Assembly (NCBI RefSeq): GCF_014196455.1
Contig: NZ_JACIDS010000002.1
Coordinates: 984,640-1,048,639, forward strand
Origin: Kaistia hirudinis
GTDB lineage: Bacteria > Pseudomonadota > Alphaproteobacteria > Rhizobiales > Kaistiaceae
Direction: 5' to 3'
Length of the DNA stretch: 64,000 nucleotides
Shown here: positions 9,173-16,683 of the stretch, piece by piece
How positions within the stretch are numbered: position 1 is the stretch's first letter
Layout: every line of letters starts with the position of its first letter
Program-made: the position numbers and the translations under genes
The notes under the pieces: model-generated
Database searches by the model: none
What the model was told of the DNA's origin: nothing
The model's input: the letters and a program-made list of their open reading frames with translations, nothing else

Positions 9173-9616
9173 CTAGTAGCGAACGGTGCGGCAGCCGCCG
9201 TCAAAGACGCGCCACGGATCCTGGCCCGCGACGCAGAATTCGACGCCCCAGCCGATCGAAGCGAAGCCCTGCCGCTCCTCGATGAGATAGAAGAGGTCGG
9301 CCGGCCGGCCGTTGGAGAGCTCGACCTTCGCATGGCAGAAGCGACGATCCAGCAGGCCGGGATCGCCGGGCAGGAAGGCCGTCTGGTTGATCTTGCGGAT
9401 GGTCGCGATCGAGAGGTCCGTCTGCCAGAGATCGGTCTGGACGGTGCGATAGCGCTTGGCGACATTGCCGAGGACCGAGTTCTGGTCGCAGGTCGGCACG
9501 CTGCCGCGCGAGAGCGGACCGACGGTCACGGCCGGATTGTCGAGATCACGCGTTCCAGCCGCGGCGACGCTGCCGAGCAGCGCGATCATCAGCATGGCGA
9601 AGAGCGCACGGACCAT
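9173..9616 (-). CDS. Small secreted protein of unknown function, partner of RNase T2
   Basis: 147 aa. A clear signal peptide (MVRALFAMLMIALLGSVAAA) is followed by a mature part with four cysteines, in TCDQN, RFCHA, EFCVAG and GGCRT contexts, which could make two disulfides in the periplasm. I do not recognise a named domain. It opens the run containing RNase T2 and precedes it by 15 bp. A role tied to the nuclease (folding partner, inhibitor or co-secreted factor) is only inference from position. Confidence 0.72.
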   Translation of the reverse strand: MVRALFAMLMIALLGSVAAAGTRDLDNPAVTVGPLSRGSVPTCDQNSVLGNVAKRYRTVQTDLWQTDLSIATIRKINQTAFLPGDPGLLDRRFCHAKVELSNGRPADLFYLIEERQGFASIGWGVEFCVAGQDPWRVFDGGCRTVRY

Positions 9617-9795
9617 GGCCGCGATTCCCCCTTGAGGTCAAACCCGCCGAACGATGCGTCCCGGATGGGCGCGGGTCAAGCGCACCGCGCGGGACTGTGA
9701 ACGGTTTGTCGCCATGCGTGCCTCTGGTGACACGCCGCGCGCTGACGCACATGTTGGGCAGCAAGAATGCATGGCGAGCGGAAGGAAGAGCGGCG

Positions 9796-10770
9796 ATGGG
9801 CCTCTTGATCGACGGCGAATGGCGAGACCAGTGGTACGACACCAAGACCACGGGCGGTCGCTTCGAGCGGCAGGCCGCGGGCTTCCGCAACTGGGTGACG
9901 GCCGACGGCAGTCCCGGCCCGACCGGTACCGGTGGCTTCAAGGCCGAGGCGGGGCGCTATCACCTCTATATCGCGCGCGCCTGTCCCTGGGCTCACCGCA
10001 CCATGATCTTCCGCGCGCTCAAGGGCCTCGAGGGGATCATCGACTATTCGGTCGTCAACTGGCTGATGCTGGAGAACGGCTGGACCTTCGATCCCGGCCC
10101 CGGCGTCACGGAAGACAAGATCAACGGCAAGCAGTTCCTGCACGAGGTCTATACGCTCGCCGACCCGCATTATACGGGCCGCGTCACGGTGCCGGTGCTG
10201 TGGGACAAGGAGCGACGGACGATCGTCTCGAACGAATCCTCCGAGATCATCCGCATGCTGAATTCCGCCTTTGACGGGATCGGCGCGAAGGCGGGCGACT
10301 ATTATCCCGAGCCGCTCCGCGCGGAGATCGACGCGCTTAATGCGCGCATCTATCCGACCGTGAACAACGGCGTCTATCGCGCCGGCTTCGCGACGACGCA
10401 GGCCGCCTATGAGGAGGCCGTCGGCCCGCTGTTCGAATCGCTCGACTGGCTGGAGGGCATCCTCTCCAAGCAGCGCTATCTCACCGGCGACACGCCGACC
10501 GAGGCGGACTGGCGGCTCTGGACGACGCTGCTGCGCTTCGATCCGGTCTATGTCGGGCACTTCAAGTGCAACATCCGCCGCATAGCGGATTATCCGGCGC
10601 TGTCGTCCTATGTGCGCGAGCTCTACCAGGTGCCCGGCATCGCCGAGACGGTCGATATGGACCACATCAAGAAGCACTATTACCAGAGCCACCGCACGAT
10701 CAACCCGACCGGCATCGTCCCGGTCGGCCCGGCGCTCGACCTGAGCGCGCCGGGCACGCGGGGCCTCTGA
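9796..10770 (+). CDS. Glutathionyl-hydroquinone reductase-like (ECM4/YqjG, xi-class) GST
   Basis: 324 aa. The xi-class active-site motif ARACPWAHRT carries the nucleophilic Cys. Other family marks are WLMLENGWTF, NESSEIIRML and the long GST-C domain with GDTPTEADWRLWTTLLRFDPVYVGHFK. These enzymes reduce glutathionyl-hydroquinones. Start at 9796 follows GGAAGAG and begins MGLLIDGEW as in the family; an earlier ATG at 9697 adds non-conserved residues. The C-terminus GPALDLSAPGTRGL is unusual in that near-copies of the encoding DNA recur at 12439 and 14013. Confidence 0.92.
   Translation: MGLLIDGEWRDQWYDTKTTGGRFERQAAGFRNWVTADGSPGPTGTGGFKAEAGRYHLYIARACPWAHRTMIFRALKGLEGIIDYSVVNWLMLENGWTFDPGPGVTEDKINGKQFLHEVYTLADPHYTGRVTVPVLWDKERRTIVSNESSEIIRMLNSAFDGIGAKAGDYYPEPLRAEIDALNARIYPTVNNGVYRAGFATTQAAYEEAVGPLFESLDWLEGILSKQRYLTGDTPTEADWRLWTTLLRFDPVYVGHFKCNIRRIADYPALSSYVRELYQVPGIAETVDMDHIKKHYYQSHRTINPTGIVPVGPALDLSAPGTRGL
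10721..10770 (+). repeat. Direct repeat copy 1: native 3' end of the GST gene
   Basis: Encodes GPALDLSAPGTRGL-stop. Reference copy for the two degenerate copies downstream. CGCGCCGGCCGGCC follows at 10780, the same GC-rich core that flanks the other copies. Confidence 0.8.
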
Positions 10771-10811
10771 CCTGATATCGCGCCGGCCGGCCGCTTATGG
10801 CAGATCCCCCG

Positions 10812-11291
10812 TCAGGTGAGCGGCGGGCCGACGATGTCGATGGCGTTGGCGGCGCAGGCCGCGGCGAGGCCCTCTGCCATCTCCGGCGTGACCTCGACCC
10901 GCGGCGGCAACGCCGTCGAACCCGTCCGCTGGCCGATAGTCTTCACCAGGGTCTCGAAATCGCTGCCGCGCGTCACGGTGAGGAAGCGCGCGCCTTCGGG
11001 CGACTCGGCGCGATAGCTGTGCGCGATGCCCTTCGGCGCCACTGCGGCGGCGCCCGCCGGGAGCACGAAGACCTCGTCGCCGACCAGGAAGCGGACGCGG
11101 CCCTCGAGGATGACGAAGGTCTCGTCTTCGTCGCGATGCACATGCAGCGGCGGCGAGTCCCCGGCCGGGACGCGGTGCTCGACGACGCAGATCGCGTCCT
11201 CTCCGTCATCCGCCGAGACCAGGACCTCGACATTGGTGGCAAGGAAATGGCGGCGCCCATCGCCGCCGTTGCGGGCGTTTACGTGAAGCAT
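10812..11291 (-). CDS. Cupin domain protein
   Basis: 159 aa. The conserved cupin metal-binding motif 1 is PLHVHRDEDETFVILEGRV and motif 2 is PKGIAHSY, so two His and one Glu plus a further His form a mononuclear metal site. Substrate unknown; single-cupin proteins of this type include quercetinase-like enzymes and sensor proteins. It is transcribed divergently from a LysR-type regulator that starts ~108 bp away, the usual layout for a regulator and its target. Start ATG at 11291 lacks an obvious ribosome-binding site. Confidence 0.88.
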   Translation of the reverse strand: MLHVNARNGGDGRRHFLATNVEVLVSADDGEDAICVVEHRVPAGDSPPLHVHRDEDETFVILEGRVRFLVGDEVFVLPAGAAAVAPKGIAHSYRAESPEGARFLTVTRGSDFETLVKTIGQRTGSTALPPRVEVTPEMAEGLAAACAANAIDIVGPPLT

Positions 11292-11398
11292 TTGCTGTCT
11301 GCCGTTTGTGAGGATCGACGATTGCTTTCGTCCTCCATTTGCTAATGCTTCGCCGTCGGGCGATGAAATCGAAAGATCATATGGAGGTCATTGCTGAC

Positions 11399-12364
11399 GT
11401 GAATTTCAATGCCTTCGACATGAACCTGCTGCGTGTCTTTGACGCCTTGCTCAAGGAGCGCAGCGTCACGCGCGCCGGCGAGCGCATCGGCCTCAGCCAG
11501 CCGGCCGTGAGCGCGGCGCTGAACCGGCTCCGTCATCATCTCGGCGACCAGCTACTCGTGCGTGTCGGCAACGAGATGCTGCCGACGCCGCGCGCCGAAG
11601 CGCTGCAGGAGAGCGTCCAGCGCGCTCTCGCCATGCTGGAGGCGGCCCTCGGCGCGGGTGAGACATTCGACCCGGCGCGCGTAGAGCGCACGGTGACTCT
11701 GCTCGGTGCGGATTTCTTCTCGACGACGCTCGTACCTGCGCTCTTCCGCGAGTTCGCCGGGATCGCGCCGGGAATTCGCCTGCGCATGCTGGACAGTTCG
11801 CGCGGCGATGTCGGGCGGATGCTGCAGGACGACGCAATCGACGCCGCGCTGGAGCGTCCGCTGGTGATGCCCGACTGGATCGCCTCGGAGATCCTGTTCC
11901 GCTCCCCCTTCGCCGTCATCGCCCGCCGCGACGATCCCGCCATCCGGGCCTCGGGGCTGAAGAGTGGTGACGAGATGCCGCTCGATCTATTCTGCGCGCA
12001 GCCCCATGCGCTGCGGTCCATCGATGGCGGCTTTTCCGGTGCGACCGACCTCGCGCTCGCCGCCATCGGCCGCGAGCGGCGTGTCGTCGTCGCGGTGCCG
12101 CAATTTGCGGCGATCGCACTCTGCGTCGCCGAGGGCGGGCTCATCTCTGTCGTGCCGTCGCAATTCGCAGAGATCGCGGCGCGGCAGTTCGACCTCGCGA
12201 TCTTTCGCCCGCCGGTCCCGATCGCGGTTCCGGACATCCGCCTCTATTGGCACGCCCGCCATTCCGAGGAGGACTGGCACCGCTGGCTGCGCGGCATGAT
12301 CCTCGACATCGTCCGCCGACAGGGCTTCGAGGCCACGGCCGAGGCCTGGCACCCGTCGCCCTGA
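11399..12364 (+). CDS. LysR family transcriptional regulator (divergent to cupin gene)
   Basis: 321 aa. The N-terminal winged HTH reads AFDMNLLRVFDALLKERSVT followed by AGERIGLSQPAVSAALNRL, and a C-terminal substrate-binding domain follows. The frame is open back to 11339, with ATGs at 11339 and 11381, but GGAGG at 11383-11387 sits 11 nt before the GTG at 11399 and the family N-terminus begins there, so GTG is preferred. Likely target is the divergent cupin gene. Similar to NodD/SyrM-like LysR proteins in having NFNAFDMNLLRVF. Confidence 0.88.
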   Translation: MNFNAFDMNLLRVFDALLKERSVTRAGERIGLSQPAVSAALNRLRHHLGDQLLVRVGNEMLPTPRAEALQESVQRALAMLEAALGAGETFDPARVERTVTLLGADFFSTTLVPALFREFAGIAPGIRLRMLDSSRGDVGRMLQDDAIDAALERPLVMPDWIASEILFRSPFAVIARRDDPAIRASGLKSGDEMPLDLFCAQPHALRSIDGGFSGATDLALAAIGRERRVVVAVPQFAAIALCVAEGGLISVVPSQFAEIAARQFDLAIFRPPVPIAVPDIRLYWHARHSEEDWHRWLRGMILDIVRRQGFEATAEAWHPSP

Positions 12365-12438
12365 CGGCCGGCTGGTGCGCGGGGGGCTGAGGGTTCTTTC
12401 CGTCGGAAGCTCCCGGATGGCTCAAACCGCCGCGCGCT

Positions 12439-12497
12439 CGCCGGCCGGCCCGGTACTCGACCTGAACGCGCCGGGCACGCGGGGCTATTGAGGGGCG
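12439..12497 (+). repeat. Direct repeat copy 2: orphan 3' end of a GST gene
   Basis: 59 bp matching 14013-14071 with four mismatches and matching the end of the GST gene. Conceptual translation is GPVLDLNAPGTRGY-stop, with no gene body upstream. It separates the LysR/cupin module from the HxlR/hydrolase module. Confidence 0.8.
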
Positions 12498-12514
12498 GGC
12501 GCAGCCGCGGAGCG

Positions 12515-12895
12515 TCAGTCGTTTCCGGTGCTGCGTTCGTCGAACCGTGCCTGGCTGTCATGGATGGCGTCCCGATGCGCCATCGCCCACTCCGCCAACC
12601 GGTGTACCGGATCGGCCAGCGAACGGCCGAGCGGCGTCAGGGCATATTGGACCTGGGGCGGCGTGCTGGGGCGAACGGTTCGCTCGACGAGGCCGTCCCG
12701 TTCCAGCGTTTTCAGCGTCTTGATCAGCATCTGCTGCGAGATGCCATTCACGCTGCGCTTCACCTCGTTGAACCGGCACGGACGCTCATGGAGGGCGACG
12801 ACGACCTGTACCGTCCATTTGTCTCCGACGCGGTTGAGCACCTCGCTGATGCCCCGGCAATCGGAGCGTGGGCCGCCGGCAGTGGTCAATCCCAT
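12515..12895 (-). CDS. HxlR family transcriptional regulator
   Basis: 126 aa. Classic HxlR winged helix: CRGISEVLNRVGDKWTVQVV, then RFNEVKRSVNGISQQMLIKT and LERDGLVERTV. Cys13 sits at the start of the helix where redox-sensing HxlR proteins (YodB/HypR type) carry their reactive cysteine, so thiol-stress or electrophile sensing is possible. Divergent from an alpha/beta hydrolase 139 bp away, its probable target. CCTGGTC occurs twice in the shared promoter region (12900-12906 and 12953-12959), which may or may not be operator half-sites. Confidence 0.9.
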   Translation of the reverse strand: MGLTTAGGPRSDCRGISEVLNRVGDKWTVQVVVALHERPCRFNEVKRSVNGISQQMLIKTLKTLERDGLVERTVRPSTPPQVQYALTPLGRSLADPVHRLAEWAMAHRDAIHDSQARFDERSTGND

Positions 12896-13034
12896 ATGAC
12901 CTGGTCCTAAAGATATGCGTTTGACGCTCGAATTGATGGTCGACTATCCGGTCCTGGTCAAGATTTGAGACCTGAGGCCCGATCCGAACCGGCGCGCGCC
13001 GCGTTCCGATCGCCCGGACAGAAGGAACACGGCC

Positions 13035-13979
13035 ATGATTCCGACGACCCGCATCTATCGAGACGCCAATATGGACGCGCCGATCCCGGTGGCGTCCGTC
13101 CGCGCGATCCGCCTCGCTGCGCCGGGACGCGGCGACGATCTCCAACTGCGGATTTCCGCTCCGGTCGAGGGCCGCGACCTGCCCGTCATCGTCTTTTCGC
13201 ACGGCTTCGGCTCGTCGATGGATGGCTATGCGCCGCTCGCCGACTATTGGGCCGCCCACGGCTTCGTCGTGATCCAGCCGACCCATCTCGATTCCCGGCG
13301 GATGGGGCTGGCCGAGGACGATCCCCGCCGCGCCTCGATCTGGCGCATCCGCGTCGAGGACGTAAAGCGGGCGCTCGACCATCTCGCGCTTCTGGAACGC
13401 GCATTGCCGGGGCTCGCAGGCCGGGTCGATCACGGACGCATCGCGGCCGTCGGCCATTCTTTCGGCGGCCATACCACGGCCCTGCTGCTCGGCGCCCGGA
13501 TGATCGGTCTGGAAGGCGGGGAGGGGGAAGACCTGTCCGATGCGCGGATCGGCGCCGGCATCCTGATGGCGGCCGGCGGTCGCGGCGGCAAGGATCTCAG
13601 CGCCTTCGCCGCCGAACACCTACCCTATCTCGGTGTCGACTTCGCGCCCTTGCGTGTCCCGACCCTGGTCGTTGCCGGCGACCAGGATCGCTCGCCCCTG
13701 ACGGTGCGCGGACCGGACTGGTTCTATGATCCCTATTATCTCAGCCCGAACGGCCGGGGCCTCCTGACGCTCCATGGCGGGGAGCATTTGCTCGGCGGCA
13801 TATCGGGCTACACGGTCACCGAGACCTCGGACGAGAGCCCCGAACGGGTCGCGCTGATCCAGCGCATGAGCGCGGCCTTCCTGCGCAGCGCACTCTATCC
13901 CGGCGACACGGCCTGGCAGGATGCCTGCGACGCGCTGCGGAACGAGACCGAGCCGCAGGGCCACGTGCTCGTCAAATGA
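13035..13979 (+). CDS. Alpha/beta hydrolase (chlorophyllase/PAF-acetylhydrolase-like)
   Basis: 314 aa. The oxyanion region LPVIVFSHGFGSSMDGYAPL and the nucleophile elbow GHSFGG are clear; the elbow serine begins a Ser-His-Asp triad with the C-terminal GGEHLLGG supplying the likely His. No signal peptide, so cytosolic. Likely an esterase or dienelactone-hydrolase-like enzyme; substrate unknown. AAGGA lies 9 nt before the ATG. Regulated presumably by the divergent HxlR gene. Its stop codon is 5 bp before a copied piece of the rlmJ 3' end. Confidence 0.88.
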   Translation: MIPTTRIYRDANMDAPIPVASVRAIRLAAPGRGDDLQLRISAPVEGRDLPVIVFSHGFGSSMDGYAPLADYWAAHGFVVIQPTHLDSRRMGLAEDDPRRASIWRIRVEDVKRALDHLALLERALPGLAGRVDHGRIAAVGHSFGGHTTALLLGARMIGLEGGEGEDLSDARIGAGILMAAGGRGGKDLSAFAAEHLPYLGVDFAPLRVPTLVVAGDQDRSPLTVRGPDWFYDPYYLSPNGRGLLTLHGGEHLLGGISGYTVTETSDESPERVALIQRMSAAFLRSALYPGDTAWQDACDALRNETEPQGHVLVK

Positions 13980-13984
13980 CGGCG

Positions 13985-14024
13985 GCTATTCCTCGCCCCG
14001 ATCCACCCCAGGCGCCGGCCGGCC
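13985..14024. repeat. Orphan copy of the rlmJ 3' end
   Basis: GCTATTCCTCGCCCC then GATCCACC..CGCCGGCCGGCC matches 16666-16706, the last codons of rlmJ read in reverse, with one single-base gap and about two mismatches. It sits directly against the GST 3'-end copy at 14013. Confidence 0.72.
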
Positions 14025-14071
14025 CGGCGCTCGACCTGAGCGCGTCGGGCACGCGGGGCTATTGAGGGGCG
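14013..14071 (+). repeat. Direct repeat copy 3: orphan 3' end of a GST gene
   Basis: Translates to GPALDLSASGTRGY-stop. Four mismatches over 59 bp against copy 2. It separates the HxlR/hydrolase module from the TetR/SDR/AKR module. Confidence 0.8.
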
Positions 14072-14101
14072 CCAACCGAACCGATCCGCGCGCCGCGGGG
14101 A

Positions 14102-15136
14102 TCAGGCCGCGACGCGCTCGCTGGCCGGGCGGCGACGGAGGCCCGGCTGCGTCACCGCCGGGGGACGGTAGGCCGCCTCGTTCAGCCCGACATCGGTTCC
14201 CGGCGGGACGATCTGGTCGATCCGGTCCATGAGGTCGTCGGTGAGGCGCGTTTCGGCTCCGGCGAGCAGGTCGTCGAGATGGGCCATGGTGCGCGGGCCG
14301 AGGAGGGCCGACGTCACGCCCGGATGCGCCATGACGAAGGCCATCGCCATGTAGGTGAGCGACATCCCGGCTTCGGCCGCCAGCGGAATGAGCTGCTCGA
14401 CCGCGTCGAGGCTGCGCTCATCCGACATCTGCCGACTGAACACCCGGGCGCGCGTGCCGCCCTCGGGCAGCGGCTGGCCCTTGCGGTAGCGGCCCGTGAG
14501 CATGCCCTTCGACAGCGGGCTCCACACCACGACGCCCATGCCGTAGCGCTGGCAGGTCGGCAGCATGTCGCCCTCGATGCCGCGATCGAGGATCGAATAG
14601 GGCGGCTGTTCGGTGCGGAAGCGCGCCAGCCCGCGCCGCTCCGCCACCCATTGCGCCTCGACGATCTCGGAGACCGGGAAGGTCGAGGATCCGATGGCGC
14701 GCACCTTGCCCGCCCGCATGAGATCGGTGAGGGTCGACAAGGTCTCCTCGATGTCGGTATCCGGCATCGGCCGATGGATCTGGTAGAGATCGATATGGTC
14801 GGTCTGCAGGCGGCGGAGCGAATCCTCGACCGCCTGCACGATCCAGCGCCGCGAGGCGCCTTGCCGGTTGGGATCCTCGCCCATCGGACCCGAGAATTTG
14901 GTCGCCAGCACGATGCTGTCGCGCCGTCCCTTCAGGGCCTTGCCGACGATTTCCTCGGATTCGCCGGCACTGTAGCGGTCGGCTGTGTCGATGAAGTTGA
15001 TGCCGAAATCGAGCGCCTTGTGGATGATGCGGATGCAGTCGTCGTGATCGGCGTTGGCAATCCCTCCGAACATCATGGCACCGAGGGCATAGGGGCTGAC
15101 CTTGATGCCGGTCTTGCCGAGCGTGCGGTAGTTCAT
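14102..15136 (-). CDS. Aldo/keto reductase
   Basis: 344 aa (beta/alpha)8 oxidoreductase. The catalytic tetrad is visible: Asp and Tyr in FIDTADRYSAGESEE, Lys in VLATKFSGP and His in DLYQIHRP. The NADPH-binding C-terminal segment SALLGPRTMAHLDD is present. It resembles the YajO/Tas-like group of AKRs acting on aldehydes. ATG preceded by GGAGG. It lies 40 bp downstream of the SDR gene on the same strand, so the two probably form an operon under the divergent TetR regulator. Confidence 0.92.
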   Translation of the reverse strand: MNYRTLGKTGIKVSPYALGAMMFGGIANADHDDCIRIIHKALDFGINFIDTADRYSAGESEEIVGKALKGRRDSIVLATKFSGPMGEDPNRQGASRRWIVQAVEDSLRRLQTDHIDLYQIHRPMPDTDIEETLSTLTDLMRAGKVRAIGSSTFPVSEIVEAQWVAERRGLARFRTEQPPYSILDRGIEGDMLPTCQRYGMGVVVWSPLSKGMLTGRYRKGQPLPEGGTRARVFSRQMSDERSLDAVEQLIPLAAEAGMSLTYMAMAFVMAHPGVTSALLGPRTMAHLDDLLAGAETRLTDDLMDRIDQIVPPGTDVGLNEAAYRPPAVTQPGLRRRPASERVAA

Positions 15137-15176
15137 GGCGGCCTCCTTGGATGGGCTGGACGGGTTCGGCGGCGGA

Positions 15177-15932
15177 TCACCACGGGATCGTCGCGTTCTC
15201 CCACATGGTGAAGGTGCCGCTCGGACCGTCCGGGCCGAGCAGGGCGACGCGCACCACCTCGCGGGAGCCGTCCTCGAGCGATTCCGTGCCCTCGAAATTG
15301 TTGAGGTTCGTGCTGGTGAAGCCCGGGGAGACGAGGTTCACCTTGATGCCGCTCCCTTCCAGCTCGATCATCATGCCGAGCGTCACGGCGTTGAGCGCGG
15401 CCTTGGAGGCGCCATAACCGGGGTTGAAGACCGAGCGGTAGGGGAAGGACGGGTCGGCGTTGAGGGTGAGCGAGCCGGCGCCGCTGGAGACATTGACGAT
15501 GCGGGCGTCCGAGGAGAGGCGCAGCAGCGGCAGCATCGCCTGGTAGACGGCGAGGACCCCGAAGACATTGGTTTCCCAGACGGCGCGGATCTCGTCGAGC
15601 GAGGCGATGCTGGCACCGCTGGTCTTGATGTAGTCCGCCATCGTGAAGCCGCTCTCCCGCGTGTTCGAGATGGCGGCATTGTTGACCAGCAGGTCGAGGC
15701 GCCCGAACTCGGTGCGGATGCGCGCCGTGGCGGCGGCGATCGAGGCCGGATCGGTCACATCGATCTGGATCGCGATGGCGCCGTCGCCGATCTCTCGGGC
15801 GGCGGCCTCGCCGCGCTCGAGATTGCGCGATCCCATCAGGACGGTGACGCCATGGGCCACCAACTCCTTCGAAAGCTGGAATCCGATGCCCTGATTGGCC
15901 CCGGTGACGAGGGCGATGCGTTTGTGCGACAT
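15177..15932 (-). CDS. SDR family oxidoreductase
   Basis: 251 aa. Cofactor motif TGANQGIGFQ, the NNAA motif (LLVNNAAISN), catalytic Ser in VNVSSGAGS and YGASK for Tyr/Lys. The longer stretch around PSFPYRSVFNPGYGASKAAL suggests a carbonyl-reductase-like SDR with NADPH preference (Arg in GSRNLERGE after beta-2). First gene of the SDR-AKR pair. Its promoter region carries two TetR-type palindromes, so repression by the divergent TetR protein is likely. Confidence 0.92.
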   Translation of the reverse strand: MSHKRIALVTGANQGIGFQLSKELVAHGVTVLMGSRNLERGEAAAREIGDGAIAIQIDVTDPASIAAATARIRTEFGRLDLLVNNAAISNTRESGFTMADYIKTSGASIASLDEIRAVWETNVFGVLAVYQAMLPLLRLSSDARIVNVSSGAGSLTLNADPSFPYRSVFNPGYGASKAALNAVTLGMMIELEGSGIKVNLVSPGFTSTNLNNFEGTESLEDGSREVVRVALLGPDGPSGTFTMWENATIPW

Positions 15933-15992
15933 AGGGGTGTCCTGTAGGGGAAAGAGTGGTCAACGCAGCCGTATCGGGCTATTCTCACGAAA

Positions 15993-16007
15993 CGGAACGT
16001 CATTCCG
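15993..16007. promoter_or_regulatory. Putative TetR operator 1 (CGGAACGTCATTCCG)
   Basis: Imperfect 15-bp palindrome, CGGAA / TTCCG arms, in the divergent promoter between the SDR and TetR genes. It is the partner of the perfect palindrome 23 bp downstream, start to start. Confidence 0.65.
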
Positions 16008-16015
16008 ATTAAATA

Positions 16016-16030
16016 CGGAACATTGTTCCG
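16016..16030. promoter_or_regulatory. Putative TetR operator 2 (CGGAACATTGTTCCG)
   Basis: Perfect inverted repeat CGGAAC-ATT-GTTCCG, 24 nt before the TetR ATG. The 23-bp spacing to operator 1 (about two helical turns) suits two dimers on one DNA face controlling both divergent promoters. Confidence 0.72.
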
Positions 16031-16053
16031 TTTAGCAAGAGAAGATTTGGGTT

Positions 16054-16683
16054 ATGAGTCAGGAGTCGGCCGAACCGGGCGATGACGCTTTTCGCCAGGC
16101 CGAGAAGGGCAAGCCCGCGCGCGCCGACGCGCAGCGGAATCTGGGTGCGTTGCTGGATGCGGCCCTGGCGGTCTTTGCAGCGTCCGGCGTCGATGCGCCC
16201 GTCAGGGAGATCGCGGCCAAGGCCGGGGTCGGTGTCGGCACGCTCTACCGCCACTTTCCGCAGCGCGCCGATCTGGTCGGCGCCGTCTTCCGCCGCGAGG
16301 TCGATGCCTGTGCGGACGCCGCGCCGGCCCTCGCCGCCGAATACGCGCCCGGGGAGGCGCTCGCGCGGTGGATGCAGCGCTATGCCGCGTTCATCGCGAC
16401 CAAGCGCGGCCTCGCCGGCGCGCTGCATTCGGGCGATCCGTCCTACAGCTGTCTGCCGGACTATTTCCAGGCGCGGCTCGTGCCGGCGCTGCGCCAGCTG
16501 TTGGACGCAGCGATCGCGGCAGGCGAAATCCGCGCCGATGTCGAGGCCGATGAACTTCTGAACGCGGCCGCGCGCCTCGGCATGCAGGCGCGCGAAGATC
16601 GGCCCGGCCATGCCGAGCGCATGGTCGCGCTGCTCGTCGACGGGCTGCGCTACGGCGCGGCGTCCGCTATTCCTCGCCCCTGA
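16054..16683 (+). CDS. TetR/AcrR family transcriptional regulator
   Basis: 209 aa. N-terminal HTH: LLDAALAVFAASGVDAPVRE followed by IAAKAGVGVGTLYRHFPQRADL, the TetR signature. The C-terminal ligand domain resembles the SbtR/TetR_C_13 type found next to SDR and AKR genes. Its 3' end overlaps the 3' end of the convergent rlmJ by 17 bp, so the last residues (AIPRP) are encoded by DNA that is rlmJ antisense, as expected if the gene was inserted against rlmJ. Confidence 0.92.
   Translation: MSQESAEPGDDAFRQAEKGKPARADAQRNLGALLDAALAVFAASGVDAPVREIAAKAGVGVGTLYRHFPQRADLVGAVFRREVDACADAAPALAAEYAPGEALARWMQRYAAFIATKRGLAGALHSGDPSYSCLPDYFQARLVPALRQLLDAAIAAGEIRADVEADELLNAAARLGMQAREDRPGHAERMVALLVDGLRYGAASAIPRP

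Noticed and set aside
14013..14071. Pseudogene of a second GST
   Set aside because: Only the last ~15 codons exist, with no upstream remnant, so it is treated as a copied end and not a decayed gene.
10771..16680. A conventional integrative element bounded by att sites in the GST/rlmJ interval
   Set aside because: No integrase, recombination-directionality factor or tRNA target is present. The repeats are gene 3' ends and both flanking genes are involved.
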